From contig CAZIOT010000006.1 in the NCBI GenBank assembly GCA_964540965.1, positions 1-64,000 on the forward strand: a DNA stretch of 64,000 nt, written 5' to 3'. Under the pieces are notes generated by a model. It ran no database searches and had not been told where the DNA came from. It worked only from the letters and a program-made list of their open reading frames with translations. Shown here piece by piece: positions 7,661 through 16,292 of this stretch (its first letter is position 1; every line of letters starts with the position of its first letter). A program made the translations under genes and the position numbers. Source of the DNA: JADYZU01 sp964540965. GTDB taxonomy: Bacteria > Pseudomonadota > Alphaproteobacteria > Rhodobacterales > Rhodobacteraceae.

Positions 7661-8602
7661 ATGAACGCCAAGGCCGTCGTCCTTGCCTGCGATGCAGGCT
7701 ATGCCCCCTATGCGATGGTGGTGGCCTGCGGCATCGCCGCCGCGCATCCCGACCGCGATTTCGACATCTGCCTGTGTTCTTCCGATCCGCTCGCCATCCC
7801 GGCGGCGCTGGCCTGGGCCGGGGTGCGGATGGTGCGGCTGGGTGACAATCCCTTTGCCCACGGGCCGGATGCGGGTCGCCATGGTGCCGCGGCCTATCTG
7901 CGCCTCATGATGCCCGACCTGCTGGCAGGGGATTATCGGCGGATCCTCTATCTCGATTCCGATATCGTCGTTTCCGGCGGCGGCATCGGCCGACTTCTGG
8001 ACATCGACCTTGGCGGCCGCTGGATCGGCGCGGTGCGCGACAACCTGCAATGGCGCACACCGGGCCGCCGGACGGCCGAGTTCCGCGCCATGGGCCGCCC
8101 GGCGCTGCCCTATTTCAACTCGGGTGTGATGCTGATCGACACCGCGGGCTGGGTCGCGGCGGGGGTGGGCGCCCGGGCGCAGAGCCTGTTCCGCGAACAC
8201 GGTGCCAGGATGACCCGGCACGACCAGTCGCTGCTGAACCTGATCGCCGATGGCAACTGGGCCGAGCTTTCGCCGGTGTGGAACTGGCAATACACCTGGT
8301 CGTCGCGGTTCTTTGCCGATCTGGCCGAGCCGCGGCTGATGCATTTCATCGGCGCCCGCAAGCCGTGGAAAGACCGCGACGCCACCTTGCCCGCACGGTT
8401 CCGCGCCCCCTATGCCGGGATCGCCGCCGATTGGCCAGAGATGGCGCCGCCCGACATGGCGCCGCCGTCAGTGCCGGCATGGCCGCCCCGACTGGGCCGG
8501 GCCTTTCTGAAACATGCGCTCGCCACAGCGCGGATGCGGGCCTATCTGGCGCGCTTTCCCGACCCGTTCATCGCCTTGCCCGCGGATCAGGCCCGCCAGT
8601 GA
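7661..8602 (+). CDS. Glycosyltransferase family 8 protein
   Basis: A 313 aa cytoplasmic GT-A glycosyltransferase of the LgtC/glycogenin-like family 8. The N-terminus has the sugar-nucleotide binding strand (AVVLACDAGYAPYAMVVACG). YLDSDIVV near residue 97 supplies the metal-binding DxD. PYFNSGVMLID and HDQSLLNLI are the usual downstream motifs, and LMHFIGARKPW provides the late histidine. Its end overlaps the end of the facing gene by 16 bases. It probably adds a hexose to a surface glycan; the acceptor is unknown. Confidence 0.9.
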   Translation: MNAKAVVLACDAGYAPYAMVVACGIAAAHPDRDFDICLCSSDPLAIPAALAWAGVRMVRLGDNPFAHGPDAGRHGAAAYLRLMMPDLLAGDYRRILYLDSDIVVSGGGIGRLLDIDLGGRWIGAVRDNLQWRTPGRRTAEFRAMGRPALPYFNSGVMLIDTAGWVAAGVGARAQSLFREHGARMTRHDQSLLNLIADGNWAELSPVWNWQYTWSSRFFADLAEPRLMHFIGARKPWKDRDATLPARFRAPYAGIAADWPEMAPPDMAPPSVPAWPPRLGRAFLKHALATARMRAYLARFPDPFIALPADQARQ

Positions 8603-9408
8603 TCGGCGACCCAGGGCGCCGGCCGGTTGTAGTGGCGCAGGTGCTTCCACAATGTCTCGCGCCGCTGGCCGCGCAGCCCGGCCATCAGGTGTTCGCCCGG
8701 CCGCTGCACCGGATCGGCATCGCTCCACCGCCCGGCAATGGCGTCGGGCGGGTTCAGGTCGCCGGGGAAGATCACCACGCGGGTATCCGGCGCCAGCCGC
8801 GGCTTTGCCACATAGTTCAGCGGGAAATTCGGCACGCAATGCATGCGGAAATGCGCGACCCAGCCTTTGGGCCAGAATTTCACCCCGCCCGGCGCGTTGC
8901 GCGTCACGAAGCGCTGCTCGAAACGGTATTCGTCGGCGGTGCCCTGCGGATCGGCCAGGAATTTCTCGCGCAGGGGCGCCAGCTTGCCCACCGGATAGCG
9001 GAAGATCGAGGTCTGGCCCAGCTTCTCGAACGGGGTGTTCGGGTTGCGGGCCAGGATCACGTCGTCGGGGTCTCCGTAGTCGAAAAAGGCGTCGAGCGAT
9101 CCGGTGACGACCAGATCAAGATCCATGAACAGCACCGGCCCCTTTGGCCCCGGCATCCCCGGCGCGCCAAGGTCGGGCAGCCACAGCCGCGACTTGCCCC
9201 AGATGCCCTTGGTGTTTTTCGGCATGGCGCAGCCCATTTCGGGCAGGGGCAGGCAGCGCACCTCGGGGCGGATGCCTTCGGGGCGGTCGGTCAGGCACCA
9301 GAAGGTGAAGGAGCCGGTGGTGTGCCGCGCGACCATGCCATAGAGCCGGTCCAGATATTCCGGCCCGTATTTCGTGCCCCAGCGGATCGAGATGAACTGC
9401 TTTTCCAT
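8587..9408 (-). CDS. Glycosyltransferase-like protein
   Basis: A 273 aa protein with a GT-A layout: an N-terminal strand pair (FISIRWGTKYG), a central LFMDLDLVVTG carrying an acidic DLD motif, then GVKFWPKGWVAHFRMH and a late FPGDLNPPDA. It resembles the alphaproteobacterial 'glycosyl transferase' proteins often found beside family 8 enzymes. The ATG at 9408 follows AAGGGG at the right distance. Convergent with and overlapping the family 8 gene, so the two probably serve the same glycan. Confidence 0.78.
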   Translation of the reverse strand: MEKQFISIRWGTKYGPEYLDRLYGMVARHTTGSFTFWCLTDRPEGIRPEVRCLPLPEMGCAMPKNTKGIWGKSRLWLPDLGAPGMPGPKGPVLFMDLDLVVTGSLDAFFDYGDPDDVILARNPNTPFEKLGQTSIFRYPVGKLAPLREKFLADPQGTADEYRFEQRFVTRNAPGGVKFWPKGWVAHFRMHCVPNFPLNYVAKPRLAPDTRVVIFPGDLNPPDAIAGRWSDADPVQRPGEHLMAGLRGQRRETLWKHLRHYNRPAPWVADHWRA

Positions 9409-9474
9409 GGCCCCTTGTCCCGCGCGCCGCGCGCGATGGCAAGGCGCGCCGTAAAGCCGTGGAAGGCTCAGCCA

Positions 9475-9492
9475 GGGCTTTTCGAAAAGCCC
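9475..9492. repeat. 18-bp perfect palindrome with TTTTCGAAAA centre
   Basis: GGGCTTTTCGAAAAGCCC lies between the divergently transcribed glycosyltransferase gene and rpsD, just upstream of the rpsD promoter candidate. Other TTTC-centred palindromes at 40272 and 43508-43575 look related. It may be an operator or a copy of a dispersed palindrome. Confidence 0.6.
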
Positions 9493-9503
9493 CGGCGTGC
9501 GGG

Positions 9504-9531
9504 TTGACTCTGCCGTCCGCATCTTTATAGG
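9504..9531 (+). promoter_or_regulatory. Candidate sigma70-type promoter of rpsD
   Basis: TTGACT (9504-9509), a 16-base spacer, then TATAGG (9526-9531). This is the best consensus match in the rpsD upstream region and would give a leader of about 130 bases before the GTG start. Confidence 0.6.
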
Positions 9532-9665
9532 GCGCCGCACGGTGTTGGCGATCTTCCCCGCGGGAAAGGTCTGTCGTGGGTTTGCCGCAAGGCATCCGCC
9601 AAGAGGACAACGCCCTTCACACTGGCCCCGCCCGCGGGGCATGGCAACATTGAAGGAGACCTGCC

Positions 9666-10283
9666 GTGACCAAGCGCACCGCAGCGAAATACAAGATCGA
9701 CCGCCGCATGGGCGAAAACATCTGGGGCCGTCCCAAGTCCCCGGTGAACAAGCGCGAATACGGCCCCGGCCAGCACGGCCAGCGCCGCAAGAACAAGCTG
9801 TCGGATTTCGGCACCCAGCTGCGCGCCAAGCAAAAGCTCAAGGGCTATTACGGCGACCTGACCGAAAAGCAGTTCAAGCGCATCTATACCGAGGCCGCCC
9901 GCGTCAAGGGCGACACCGGCGAGAACCTGATCGGCCTGCTCGAGCGTCGCCTTGACGCCGTGGTCTATCGCGCGAAATTCGTGCCGACCGTGTTCGCCGC
10001 CCGCCAGTTCGTCAACCACGCCCATGTGACGGTGAACGGCAAGTCGGTGAACATCCCCTCGTACCGCGTCAAGGAAGGCGACGTGATCGAGGTGCGGCAG
10101 AAATCCCGCCAGCTGGCCTCGGTGCTGGAAGCGGCGCAGTCGACCGAACGCGACACCCCCGACTATCTGGAAGTCGACCATCACAAGATGTCGGCAACCT
10201 TTGTCCGCCAGCCCGGCCTGTCGGATGTGCCCTATCCGGTCATCATGGAACCGAACCTCGTCGTGGAATTCTATTCGCGCTAA
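9666..10283 (+). CDS. rpsD: 30S ribosomal protein S4
   Basis: Full-length S4 (205 aa), a 16S rRNA-binding assembly protein of the small subunit body. The N-terminal domain is followed by the S4 RNA-binding domain (RRLDAVVYRAKFVPT, ARQFVNHAHVTVNG). It starts at a GTG preceded by GAAGGAG. It stands alone, as is typical of alphaproteobacteria, with its own promoter and a strong terminator. There is no zinc-binding cysteine cluster, so it is the C-minus form. Confidence 0.98.
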   Translation: MTKRTAAKYKIDRRMGENIWGRPKSPVNKREYGPGQHGQRRKNKLSDFGTQLRAKQKLKGYYGDLTEKQFKRIYTEAARVKGDTGENLIGLLERRLDAVVYRAKFVPTVFAARQFVNHAHVTVNGKSVNIPSYRVKEGDVIEVRQKSRQLASVLEAAQSTERDTPDYLEVDHHKMSATFVRQPGLSDVPYPVIMEPNLVVEFYSR

Positions 10284-10308
10284 GGCCCGGCCTTATCGCG
10301 CGCCAGTC

Positions 10309-10337
10309 AGGGGCCGCCCGCAGGGGCGGCCCCTTTT
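10309..10337 (+). terminator. Rho-independent terminator of rpsD
   Basis: A perfect 10-bp stem GGGGCCGCCC/GGGCGGCCCC with a 4-base loop, followed by TTTT, 26 bases after the rpsD stop. Confidence 0.9.
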
Positions 10338-10502
10338 CGTTTCTGCGGCGGCCTGTCGGCCCTGTATCACAGAGCCGTGAACCCTCGTTCATTCAATCTT
10401 TGGTAATATAAGGAATATCGACACCTCCCGCAGATTGTGCGGTCGGGCGCCGACGATTTCGCGACCAAGTCCTTTCTTCGCCCATTGCCAGAGGAGCCCG
10501 CC

Positions 10503-10805
10503 ATGCAGCGCGCCAAATCCGTATCCGTCGAAGACATCTTGAAACGCACCGAGGCCGCCCTTGCCGAACACCGCTTTGCCCTGCCGGGAAAGCCTCATGT
10601 CGGCGGCGACCCGATGATCCTCGGCATGATCATACCCGACTGGCAGGGGTCCGAAGTTGATCTGCCTGGCCTTTTCAAGGATTCGACCAGCCTTGCCCGC
10701 GAGATCGGCGGAGCCGAAGTGACGCCGGCGCTGTTGTTCCGGCCCGACCGCATCACAATGGGCTATTTCCCGATCGAGTCCGTGATGTTCAAGGCTTTGA
10801 GATGA
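10503..10805 (+). CDS. Small conserved-looking protein, unknown function
   Basis: A 100 aa soluble protein behind a good AGGAG site. It opens with an amphipathic helix (VEDILKRTEAALAE), has a GDPMILGMIIPDW stretch and ends in PIESVMFKALR. No signal peptide or membrane segment. Its stop overlaps the start of the next gene as ATGA, so the two are coupled and may act together. The 165 bp before it, after the rpsD terminator, is AT-richer than its surroundings and probably holds the promoter. No family recognised. Confidence 0.75.
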   Translation: MQRAKSVSVEDILKRTEAALAEHRFALPGKPHVGGDPMILGMIIPDWQGSEVDLPGLFKDSTSLAREIGGAEVTPALLFRPDRITMGYFPIESVMFKALR

Positions 10806-11230
10806 CCTCGGCGTCCGGGGCGCTGTCCTGCCCTTCGGGACAGCCAGACATGGCCGGGGCTACGGTCCTTGGCGTGATCGAACCGTCCGATCAGGGGCCG
10901 CGGCTAGCCTATGTCGCCGGGCATCTGCCGGTGACGCCGGATCTGCTGGCGGTCGCGGGCACGGTGCCGCCGACCGAGGTGTTCCGCTTTGCCGTGCCCT
11001 GCGCCGCCGGCCGCTGCCGCCATTTCGATGGGCAGGATTGCCGGCTGGTGCAAAGGGTGAACGCGGGACTTGCGCCGGTGGTCGATGCCTTGCCGCCCTG
11101 TGCGGTGCGCAAGACCTGCCGCTGGCATGCGCAGGAAGGGGCCGCCGCCTGCCATCGCTGTCCGCAGGTGGTGACGCTGATCGACCACCCGACCGCGGCC
11201 GAGGCGCGGATCGCCGGTCCGCAGGGGTGA
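10802..11230 (+). CDS. Cysteine-rich protein, possible metal or Fe-S binder
   Basis: A 142 aa protein with eight cysteines. Seven form a patterned set: PCAAGRC, DC, PPCAVRKTC, and ACHRC, with HAQEGAAAC just before the last pair. The pattern recurs in proteins of cyanobacteria and proteobacteria that databases often label 'nitrogen fixation protein' without experimental support. The number and spacing suggest bound metal or a Fe-S cluster. No signal peptide is seen, so it is cytoplasmic. It overlaps the preceding gene by four bases and is followed by a strong terminator, so the two genes form a closed operon. Confidence 0.75.
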   Translation: MTSASGALSCPSGQPDMAGATVLGVIEPSDQGPRLAYVAGHLPVTPDLLAVAGTVPPTEVFRFAVPCAAGRCRHFDGQDCRLVQRVNAGLAPVVDALPPCAVRKTCRWHAQEGAAACHRCPQVVTLIDHPTAAEARIAGPQG

Positions 11231-11238
11231 AGTCCCCG

Positions 11239-11267
11239 CCCGCCGCGCCCCGGTGCGGCGGGTTTTT
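11239..11267 (+). terminator. Rho-independent terminator of the small cysteine-rich operon
   Basis: Stem CCCGCCGC/GCGGCGGG with an 8-base loop and a TTTTT tail, beginning 9 bases after the stop at 11230. Confidence 0.88.
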
Positions 11268-11347
11268 ACGCCTTGGGCACCGCAGCCCGTTGCGCCCTGC
11301 CGCGCCCGCCGCTACCCATCGCGGGAAACCGGCTGGTGGAGGCAAGG

Positions 11348-11926
11348 ATGGCGCAACGGCCTGTGAGTGATGTGCCGCATACGCGGAAAGAGGCCGACCG
11401 GCCGCCGGCGGAACGCGCGCTTGAAAACGGGCTTTTCGCCTCGCGCTGGCTGATGGCGCCGATGTATGTCGGGCTGGTCGCGGCGCTGGTCGGGCTGCTT
11501 ATCGTCTTCTTCCGCGAGCTGGTGCATTACCTGCCCGAATTCCTGACGATGGAAAGCGACAAGGCGATCCTGGCGATCTTGACGCTGATCGACCTGACGC
11601 TGGCCGCCAACCTGCTGACCATCGTGCTGTTTTCCGGCTACGAGAATTTCGTGTCCAAGATCGAGGTCGACAACCATTCCGACCGGCCGTCCTGGATGGG
11701 CACCGTCGATTTCTCGGGCCTGAAGATGAAGCTCATCGCCTCGATCGTGGCGATTTCGGCGATCCATCTGCTCAAGAAATTCATGGAGATCGGCAAGGGA
11801 ACCGAGGCGGTGGACGAAACCGCGCTGTTCTGGCTGGCGGTGATCCATGTGGTCTTTGTCGTCTCGGGCCTCATGATGGCGGCGATGGACTGGATCGTCG
11901 CGAAAAGCGGCAAGAAGGGCAACTGA
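11348..11926 (+). CDS. UPF0114 (YqhA family) inner-membrane protein
   Basis: A 192 aa protein with four predicted transmembrane segments. It matches the YqhA/UPF0114 pattern: ESRW-like FASRWLMAPMYVGL, LTLIDLTLAANLL, VLFSGYENFVSKI and the C-terminal VIHVVFVVSGLMMAAMDWI. Function in the family is unknown. The ATG at 11348 has GGTGGAGG 5-7 bases upstream. It stands alone between a terminator and the aromatic amino-acid operon. Confidence 0.9.
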   Translation: MAQRPVSDVPHTRKEADRPPAERALENGLFASRWLMAPMYVGLVAALVGLLIVFFRELVHYLPEFLTMESDKAILAILTLIDLTLAANLLTIVLFSGYENFVSKIEVDNHSDRPSWMGTVDFSGLKMKLIASIVAISAIHLLKKFMEIGKGTEAVDETALFWLAVIHVVFVVSGLMMAAMDWIVAKSGKKGN

Positions 11927-11999
11927 AGCATACCGGCTGGCGATGCTGGCATTCGCCCGGCGGCAACGCTAGAAGCCGCCCGAGGAGGACGCCGCCGCC

Positions 12000-13082
12000 A
12001 TGTCAAGGATCACCCCGCAGCCCGGAATCATGGACATCACCCTTTACGAAGGGGGCGCGTCCCATGTCGAGGGCCGGACCAATGTCCTCAAGCTGTCGTC
12101 GAACGAGAACCCGCTTGGCGCCTCGGACGCGGCGAAAGAGGCCTTCGCGCGGGCGGTCCATGACCTGCACCGCTATCCGGTCACCGACCACGCCGCGCTG
12201 CGGCAGGCGATCGGCGAGGCGCACGGGCTGAACCCCGCGCAGATCATCTGCGGCACCGGATCGGACGAGATCATCCATTTCCTCTGTCAGGCCTATGCCG
12301 GCCCCAAGGACGAGGTGATCCATACCGAACACGGCTTTGCGATGTATCGCATCGCCACCCTTGCCGCCGGCGCCCGCCCGGTCGAGGTCGCCGAACGCGA
12401 CCGCATCACCGATGTCGACGCCATCCTGCGCGCCTGCACCAAGCGGACAAGACTGGTGTTCGTCGCCAACCCGAACAACCCCACCGGCACCATGATCGGC
12501 ATGAGCGAATTGCGCCGTCTGGCCGAGGGGCTGCCGCCGCAGGCGCTTTTGGTGCTTGACGGCGCCTATGCCGAATATGTCGAGGATTACGACGCCGGTG
12601 CCAGCCTGATCGCCGAGCGCGACAACGTGTTCATGACGCGGACGTTCTCCAAGATCTACGGCCTTGGCGGCTTGCGCATCGGCTGGGGCTATGGCCCGCA
12701 AGCGGTTGTCGATGTGCTGAACCGCATCCGCGGCCCGTTCAACCTGTCCACCGCCCAGCTTGCCGCGGCCGAGGCGGCGGTGCGCGATCAGGAATGGGTG
12801 CGCCGCTGCCGCCGCGAAAACGCCCGCTGGCGCGAATGGCTGGCGCGCACGCTGGCGGAAATGGGCGTGCCCTCGGACGTGGCCAGCGCCAATTTCGTCC
12901 TCGCCCGCTTTGCCGATCAGGCCGAGGCCGAGGCCTGCGACGCCCATCTGCGCGGCGAGGGCATCATCGTGCGCCGGGTCGCCGGCTACAAACTGCCGCA
13001 TTGCCTGCGCATCACCGTGGGGGACGAGGCATCGACCCGCCGCGTCGCCCATGGCATCGGCGTGTTCAAGGGGGTGCGCTGA
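12000..13082 (+). CDS. hisC: HisC-like aminotransferase (histidinol-phosphate/aromatic)
   Basis: A 360 aa fold-type I PLP enzyme. The PLP lysine lies in TRTFSKIYGLGGLRIGWG near residue 222, and FVANPNNPTGT is the conserved asparagine motif. HisC family members transaminate histidinol phosphate, but those coupled to a tyrosine-pathway dehydrogenase, as here, usually serve tyrosine and phenylalanine synthesis. Its stop overlaps the next start as TGATG. An RBS-like GAGGAGG lies 12 bases upstream of the ATG. The precise substrate cannot be settled from sequence. Confidence 0.9.
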   Translation: MSRITPQPGIMDITLYEGGASHVEGRTNVLKLSSNENPLGASDAAKEAFARAVHDLHRYPVTDHAALRQAIGEAHGLNPAQIICGTGSDEIIHFLCQAYAGPKDEVIHTEHGFAMYRIATLAAGARPVEVAERDRITDVDAILRACTKRTRLVFVANPNNPTGTMIGMSELRRLAEGLPPQALLVLDGAYAEYVEDYDAGASLIAERDNVFMTRTFSKIYGLGGLRIGWGYGPQAVVDVLNRIRGPFNLSTAQLAAAEAAVRDQEWVRRCRRENARWREWLARTLAEMGVPSDVASANFVLARFADQAEAEACDAHLRGEGIIVRRVAGYKLPHCLRITVGDEASTRRVAHGIGVFKGVR

Positions 13083-14011
13083 TGGCTGCGATCTATGGCC
13101 GTGTCGCGCTGATCGGGCTGGGGCTGATCGCCGGGTCGATGGCCCATGCCATGCGGCGCGGCGGGCTGGCGGATGAGATCACAGGCTATGCCCGTTCGGC
13201 GGAAACCCGCCGCATCGCGGCCGAGATCGGGCTGGTCGACCGGGTCTGTGACAGTGCCGAACAGGCGGTCGAGGGCGCCGATCTGGTGGTTCTTGCCGTC
13301 CCCGTCGGCGCCATGGCCGAGGTCGCCGCCGCCATCGCCCCGCATCTGAAACCGGGGGCGACGGTGACGGATGTGGGGTCCGTCAAGCGCGCGGTGGTCG
13401 AGGCGGTGGCGCCGCACATTCCGCTCGGCGTGCATTTCGTCCCGGCCCATCCCCTTGCCGGGACTGAACATTCCGGCCCCTATTCCGGCTTTGCCACCCT
13501 GTTCGACAACCGCTGGTGCATCGTCATTCCCGGTGACAGCGATGCGCAGGCGGTCGAAAGACTGGTCGCGCTCTGGCAGGGCATGGGCGCCCATGTCGAC
13601 CGCATGGATGCCGACCACCACGACCTTGTGCTGGCCGTCACCAGCCACACGCCGCACTTGATTGCCTACACCATGGTCGGTGTCGCCGATCACCTGCGCC
13701 GCGTTTCCAACAGCGAAGTCATCAAGTATTCTGCCTCGGGGTTCCGGGATTTCACCCGGATTGCTGCCAGCGACCCGACGATGTGGCGCGACGTGTTCCT
13801 GACCAACCGGGAGGCGACGCTCGACATCCTCGGTCGCTTCACCGAAGAGCTGTTCGCCCTGCAACGGGCGATCCGCATGGGGGATGGCGATTTGTTGTTC
13901 GACTATTTCACCCGCACCCGCGCGATCCGCCGCGGCATCATCGAGGCCGGGCAGGATACCGCCGCCCCGGATTTCGGCCGTTCGGCCGTGACCAAGGGGC
14001 CGCAGTCCTGA
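13082..14011 (+). CDS. tyrC: Prephenate/arogenate dehydrogenase family protein
   Basis: A 309 aa NAD(P)-dependent oxidative decarboxylase of the tyrosine branch. The Rossmann motif GLGLIAGSMAHAM lies near residue 12. HFVPAHPLAGTEHSGP holds the substrate histidine and SHTPHLIAY the second conserved segment. TyrC proteins of alphaproteobacteria commonly use arogenate, hence the symbol, but prephenate use is not excluded. It is the middle gene of a three-gene run with one-base overlaps on both sides. Confidence 0.92.
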   Translation: MAAIYGRVALIGLGLIAGSMAHAMRRGGLADEITGYARSAETRRIAAEIGLVDRVCDSAEQAVEGADLVVLAVPVGAMAEVAAAIAPHLKPGATVTDVGSVKRAVVEAVAPHIPLGVHFVPAHPLAGTEHSGPYSGFATLFDNRWCIVIPGDSDAQAVERLVALWQGMGAHVDRMDADHHDLVLAVTSHTPHLIAYTMVGVADHLRRVSNSEVIKYSASGFRDFTRIAASDPTMWRDVFLTNREATLDILGRFTEELFALQRAIRMGDGDLLFDYFTRTRAIRRGIIEAGQDTAAPDFGRSAVTKGPQS

Positions 14012-15213
14012 TGCGGCGGCTGATCGCCGTCCTGCTTCTGTCCCTGGCCGCGCCCGCGCTGGCCGAGGCGCCGGACCAGGCCCTGCGTCCGCTCGCCCGG
14101 CCTGCGCCCGAGGCGCCGCTGCGCCCGATGGCCCGCGCGGTCCAGCCTGCGCCCGGCATGGACAGCGGCGTGCCGCTTGCCGCGGCAGAACTGCCGGGCC
14201 AGACGCCTTTCGTGCTCGAGGCGCGGATCTCGACCCGCAGCATCCTGCCGATGGACGAACGCCTTGCGCGGATCGAGGCCGAGATTGCCAATCTGGTGGC
14301 GCCGGTGGGCGACGGCCCCGCGGGGTCGGAACCCGCCGCGGTGGCCGACCGCTGGGCCGCGACCCCCGGCTGGACCGGGCCCGAGCCGATCCTGCGGCCC
14401 GCCGCCTTCGTCGTGCCGCAGACCACGCTGGCGCCACAGGCCGCCGCGTTGTTCCTGGCCGTTTCCGACACGCGCCCGACACCGCGGACCGAACTGTTCG
14501 AGGATCTGGTCCGCGCCCGGCTGGCGCCGATGGTCTATACCCAGCAGGTGCCGCCCGGCATGCAGCCCGAGATCTCGCCCCTCGCGGTCGCCAGCGCGCT
14601 GGTGCCGCCGGCGCGGGCCGAGGATTTCGAGGTTCGCGTCGCCGCGCCGGTGACCGCGGCGCCCGGCACCGGCACCACCGGCCCGGCGCGGCCCCTCGTC
14701 AGCGGATCGGGCCTGTGCGGTATCGCGATCCTGTCGGGCCGCGAGTTGGGCCACGTCTCGGGCCCCGGCCAATGCGGCGTCGACAACGCGGTCGAGGTGA
14801 CGGCGGTGGGCGGCATCGCCCTGTCGACCGGGCTGACGGTCGACTGCAACACCGCCTCGGCGCTGGCGAAATGGGTAGAGGACGTGGCAAACCCGACCAT
14901 CGGCAACACCGGCGGCGGTCTGTCGCGGCTCGAGGTCGGCGGCGGTTACGCCTGCCGCGGCCGCAACAACCAGCCCGGCGCGCGGCTGTCGGAACATGCC
15001 TTCGGCCATGCGATCGACATCATGGGCTTTCGCCTTGCCGACGGCACGCGGCTGACGGTGATCGGCGACTGGGGCAACCGCATGCTGCGGTCGATGCACC
15101 GCGGCGCCTGCGGCATCTTCGGCACCGTTCTGGGCCCGGATGCCAACGCCTACCACCGCGACCATTTCCACTTCGACACCGCCCGGTATCGCTCCGGCGC
15201 CTACTGCGAATAG
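14011..15213 (+). CDS. Secreted extensin-like peptidase-fold protein
   Basis: A 400 aa protein with a signal peptide (MRRLIAVLLLSLAAPALAEA), a long proline/alanine-rich linker (to about 225) and a C-terminal extensin-like domain. That domain has the metal-site pattern of the M15/LAS peptidases: LSEHAFGHAIDI (His, His, Asp) and YHRDHFHFD (HxH), with several cysteines (CGI, QCGV, DCN, ACRG, ACGIFG, YCE). Members are thought to act on peptidoglycan in the periplasm. Coupling to tyrC is by a one-base stop/start overlap; the functional link, if any, is not obvious. Confidence 0.85.
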   Translation: MRRLIAVLLLSLAAPALAEAPDQALRPLARPAPEAPLRPMARAVQPAPGMDSGVPLAAAELPGQTPFVLEARISTRSILPMDERLARIEAEIANLVAPVGDGPAGSEPAAVADRWAATPGWTGPEPILRPAAFVVPQTTLAPQAAALFLAVSDTRPTPRTELFEDLVRARLAPMVYTQQVPPGMQPEISPLAVASALVPPARAEDFEVRVAAPVTAAPGTGTTGPARPLVSGSGLCGIAILSGRELGHVSGPGQCGVDNAVEVTAVGGIALSTGLTVDCNTASALAKWVEDVANPTIGNTGGGLSRLEVGGGYACRGRNNQPGARLSEHAFGHAIDIMGFRLADGTRLTVIGDWGNRMLRSMHRGACGIFGTVLGPDANAYHRDHFHFDTARYRSGAYCE

Positions 15214-15214
15214 G

Positions 15215-16222
15215 CTAGGGCGCCGCCGGGGCGGCCGACAGCGGCAGCACCGGGGCCACGCCGATGGGCACCGGGCCAAGGAACACGAGACCGTTGCGCA
15301 GGTGCAGCGGCGCGCTCAGGTTCTCGTCACCGGCGGCGGCCAGCGACATGGCGTTGCGCCACATCGGCGCCTGGTCCTGCGACAGCGCCCCGGCGGCGAC
15401 CGCCAGGTCAAGCAGCCGCGACCAGTCGGTGATGTCGGCGACAAGCTCGCCCTGGGCCCGGCCGCTTTCGCCGGTGGCCAGACTGCCCGTCACCGCCACC
15501 GCGATCCCGCCCCAGGTGATCCGCGCCTCGCGGATCGTCACCGCTTGCAGTACCGGCTGCCCGCCCGCCGCATCAATCGGCTGGTCGAAGGTCACCGTCG
15601 CATCCAGCCGGGCGATATCCACCGCCCCGGGCAGGCTGCCGTCCGGGTCGATCAGCGCCAGCACCGGCGCCGGCAGGGCCAGGCTGTCGAGTTCGGCGAA
15701 CAGGTCGTAATCCGCCGCCCCCGCCTCGGCCTTGCGGAAGGCGGCGATGACATGGGCGGCGCCGGCGGTCCAGCCGGCCTCGGTGGCGGTCACGGTCAGC
15801 GGTGTCGCCTCGACCGTCGCCTGCGCCAGCGGCAGGTCGGTGGACAGACCGACATGTGCCGAGGCCCGCATGTCCTGCGAGGCGACGGTCAGCACCTCGT
15901 CCGCCAGGGTCAGGGTCTGCACCTCGGGCCAGGCGGCGATGATCTGGTTCGGCCGGTAGGACAGGGCAAAGACCTGAAACCACGGCGCCTGCCAGCCCAG
16001 CCCGCTGTCGGGATCGCTGACCGCAAGATCGGTGACGGTGGTGTCGATGCGCGAAGGAAAACCGCGGGTGGCAAGGTCGGAATACTCGACCGTCAGCCCC
16101 TGGGCACGCAGCCGTTCAACAAGAGTTTCCGCCGCCTTGCCGGCCGTATCGGCCGCCACGAACCAATAGCCGCCATAGCCCGCGGCCAGCACCCCCACCG
16201 CAATCGTCAAGCCCCGGATCAT
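15215..16222 (-). CDS. DUF2125 domain protein
   Basis: A 335 aa protein with an N-terminal signal-anchor (GLTIAVGVLAAGYGGYWFV) and a long beta-rich domain of the DUF2125 family, found almost only in alphaproteobacteria. The early RLRAQGLTVEYSDLATRGFPSRI is characteristic. Predicted periplasmic face of the inner membrane. Some DUF2125 proteins resemble AsmA-like lipid transfer modules, but this is only a suggestion. It is convergent with the extensin gene, one base apart, and divergent from chaC. Confidence 0.85.
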   Translation of the reverse strand: MIRGLTIAVGVLAAGYGGYWFVAADTAGKAAETLVERLRAQGLTVEYSDLATRGFPSRIDTTVTDLAVSDPDSGLGWQAPWFQVFALSYRPNQIIAAWPEVQTLTLADEVLTVASQDMRASAHVGLSTDLPLAQATVEATPLTVTATEAGWTAGAAHVIAAFRKAEAGAADYDLFAELDSLALPAPVLALIDPDGSLPGAVDIARLDATVTFDQPIDAAGGQPVLQAVTIREARITWGGIAVAVTGSLATGESGRAQGELVADITDWSRLLDLAVAAGALSQDQAPMWRNAMSLAAAGDENLSAPLHLRNGLVFLGPVPIGVAPVLPLSAAPAAP

Positions 16223-16292
16223 CGCCCGCCCTTTGCATTGCCTCGCGCCCGTGTTTACAGGGCCTTGCGCGTCAGGGCCAGCGGGGGCGGGA

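Noticed and set aside
10802..11230. Nitrogen-fixation role for the cysteine-rich protein
   Set aside because: The label comes from unsupported database naming of relatives, and no nif gene is in the window.
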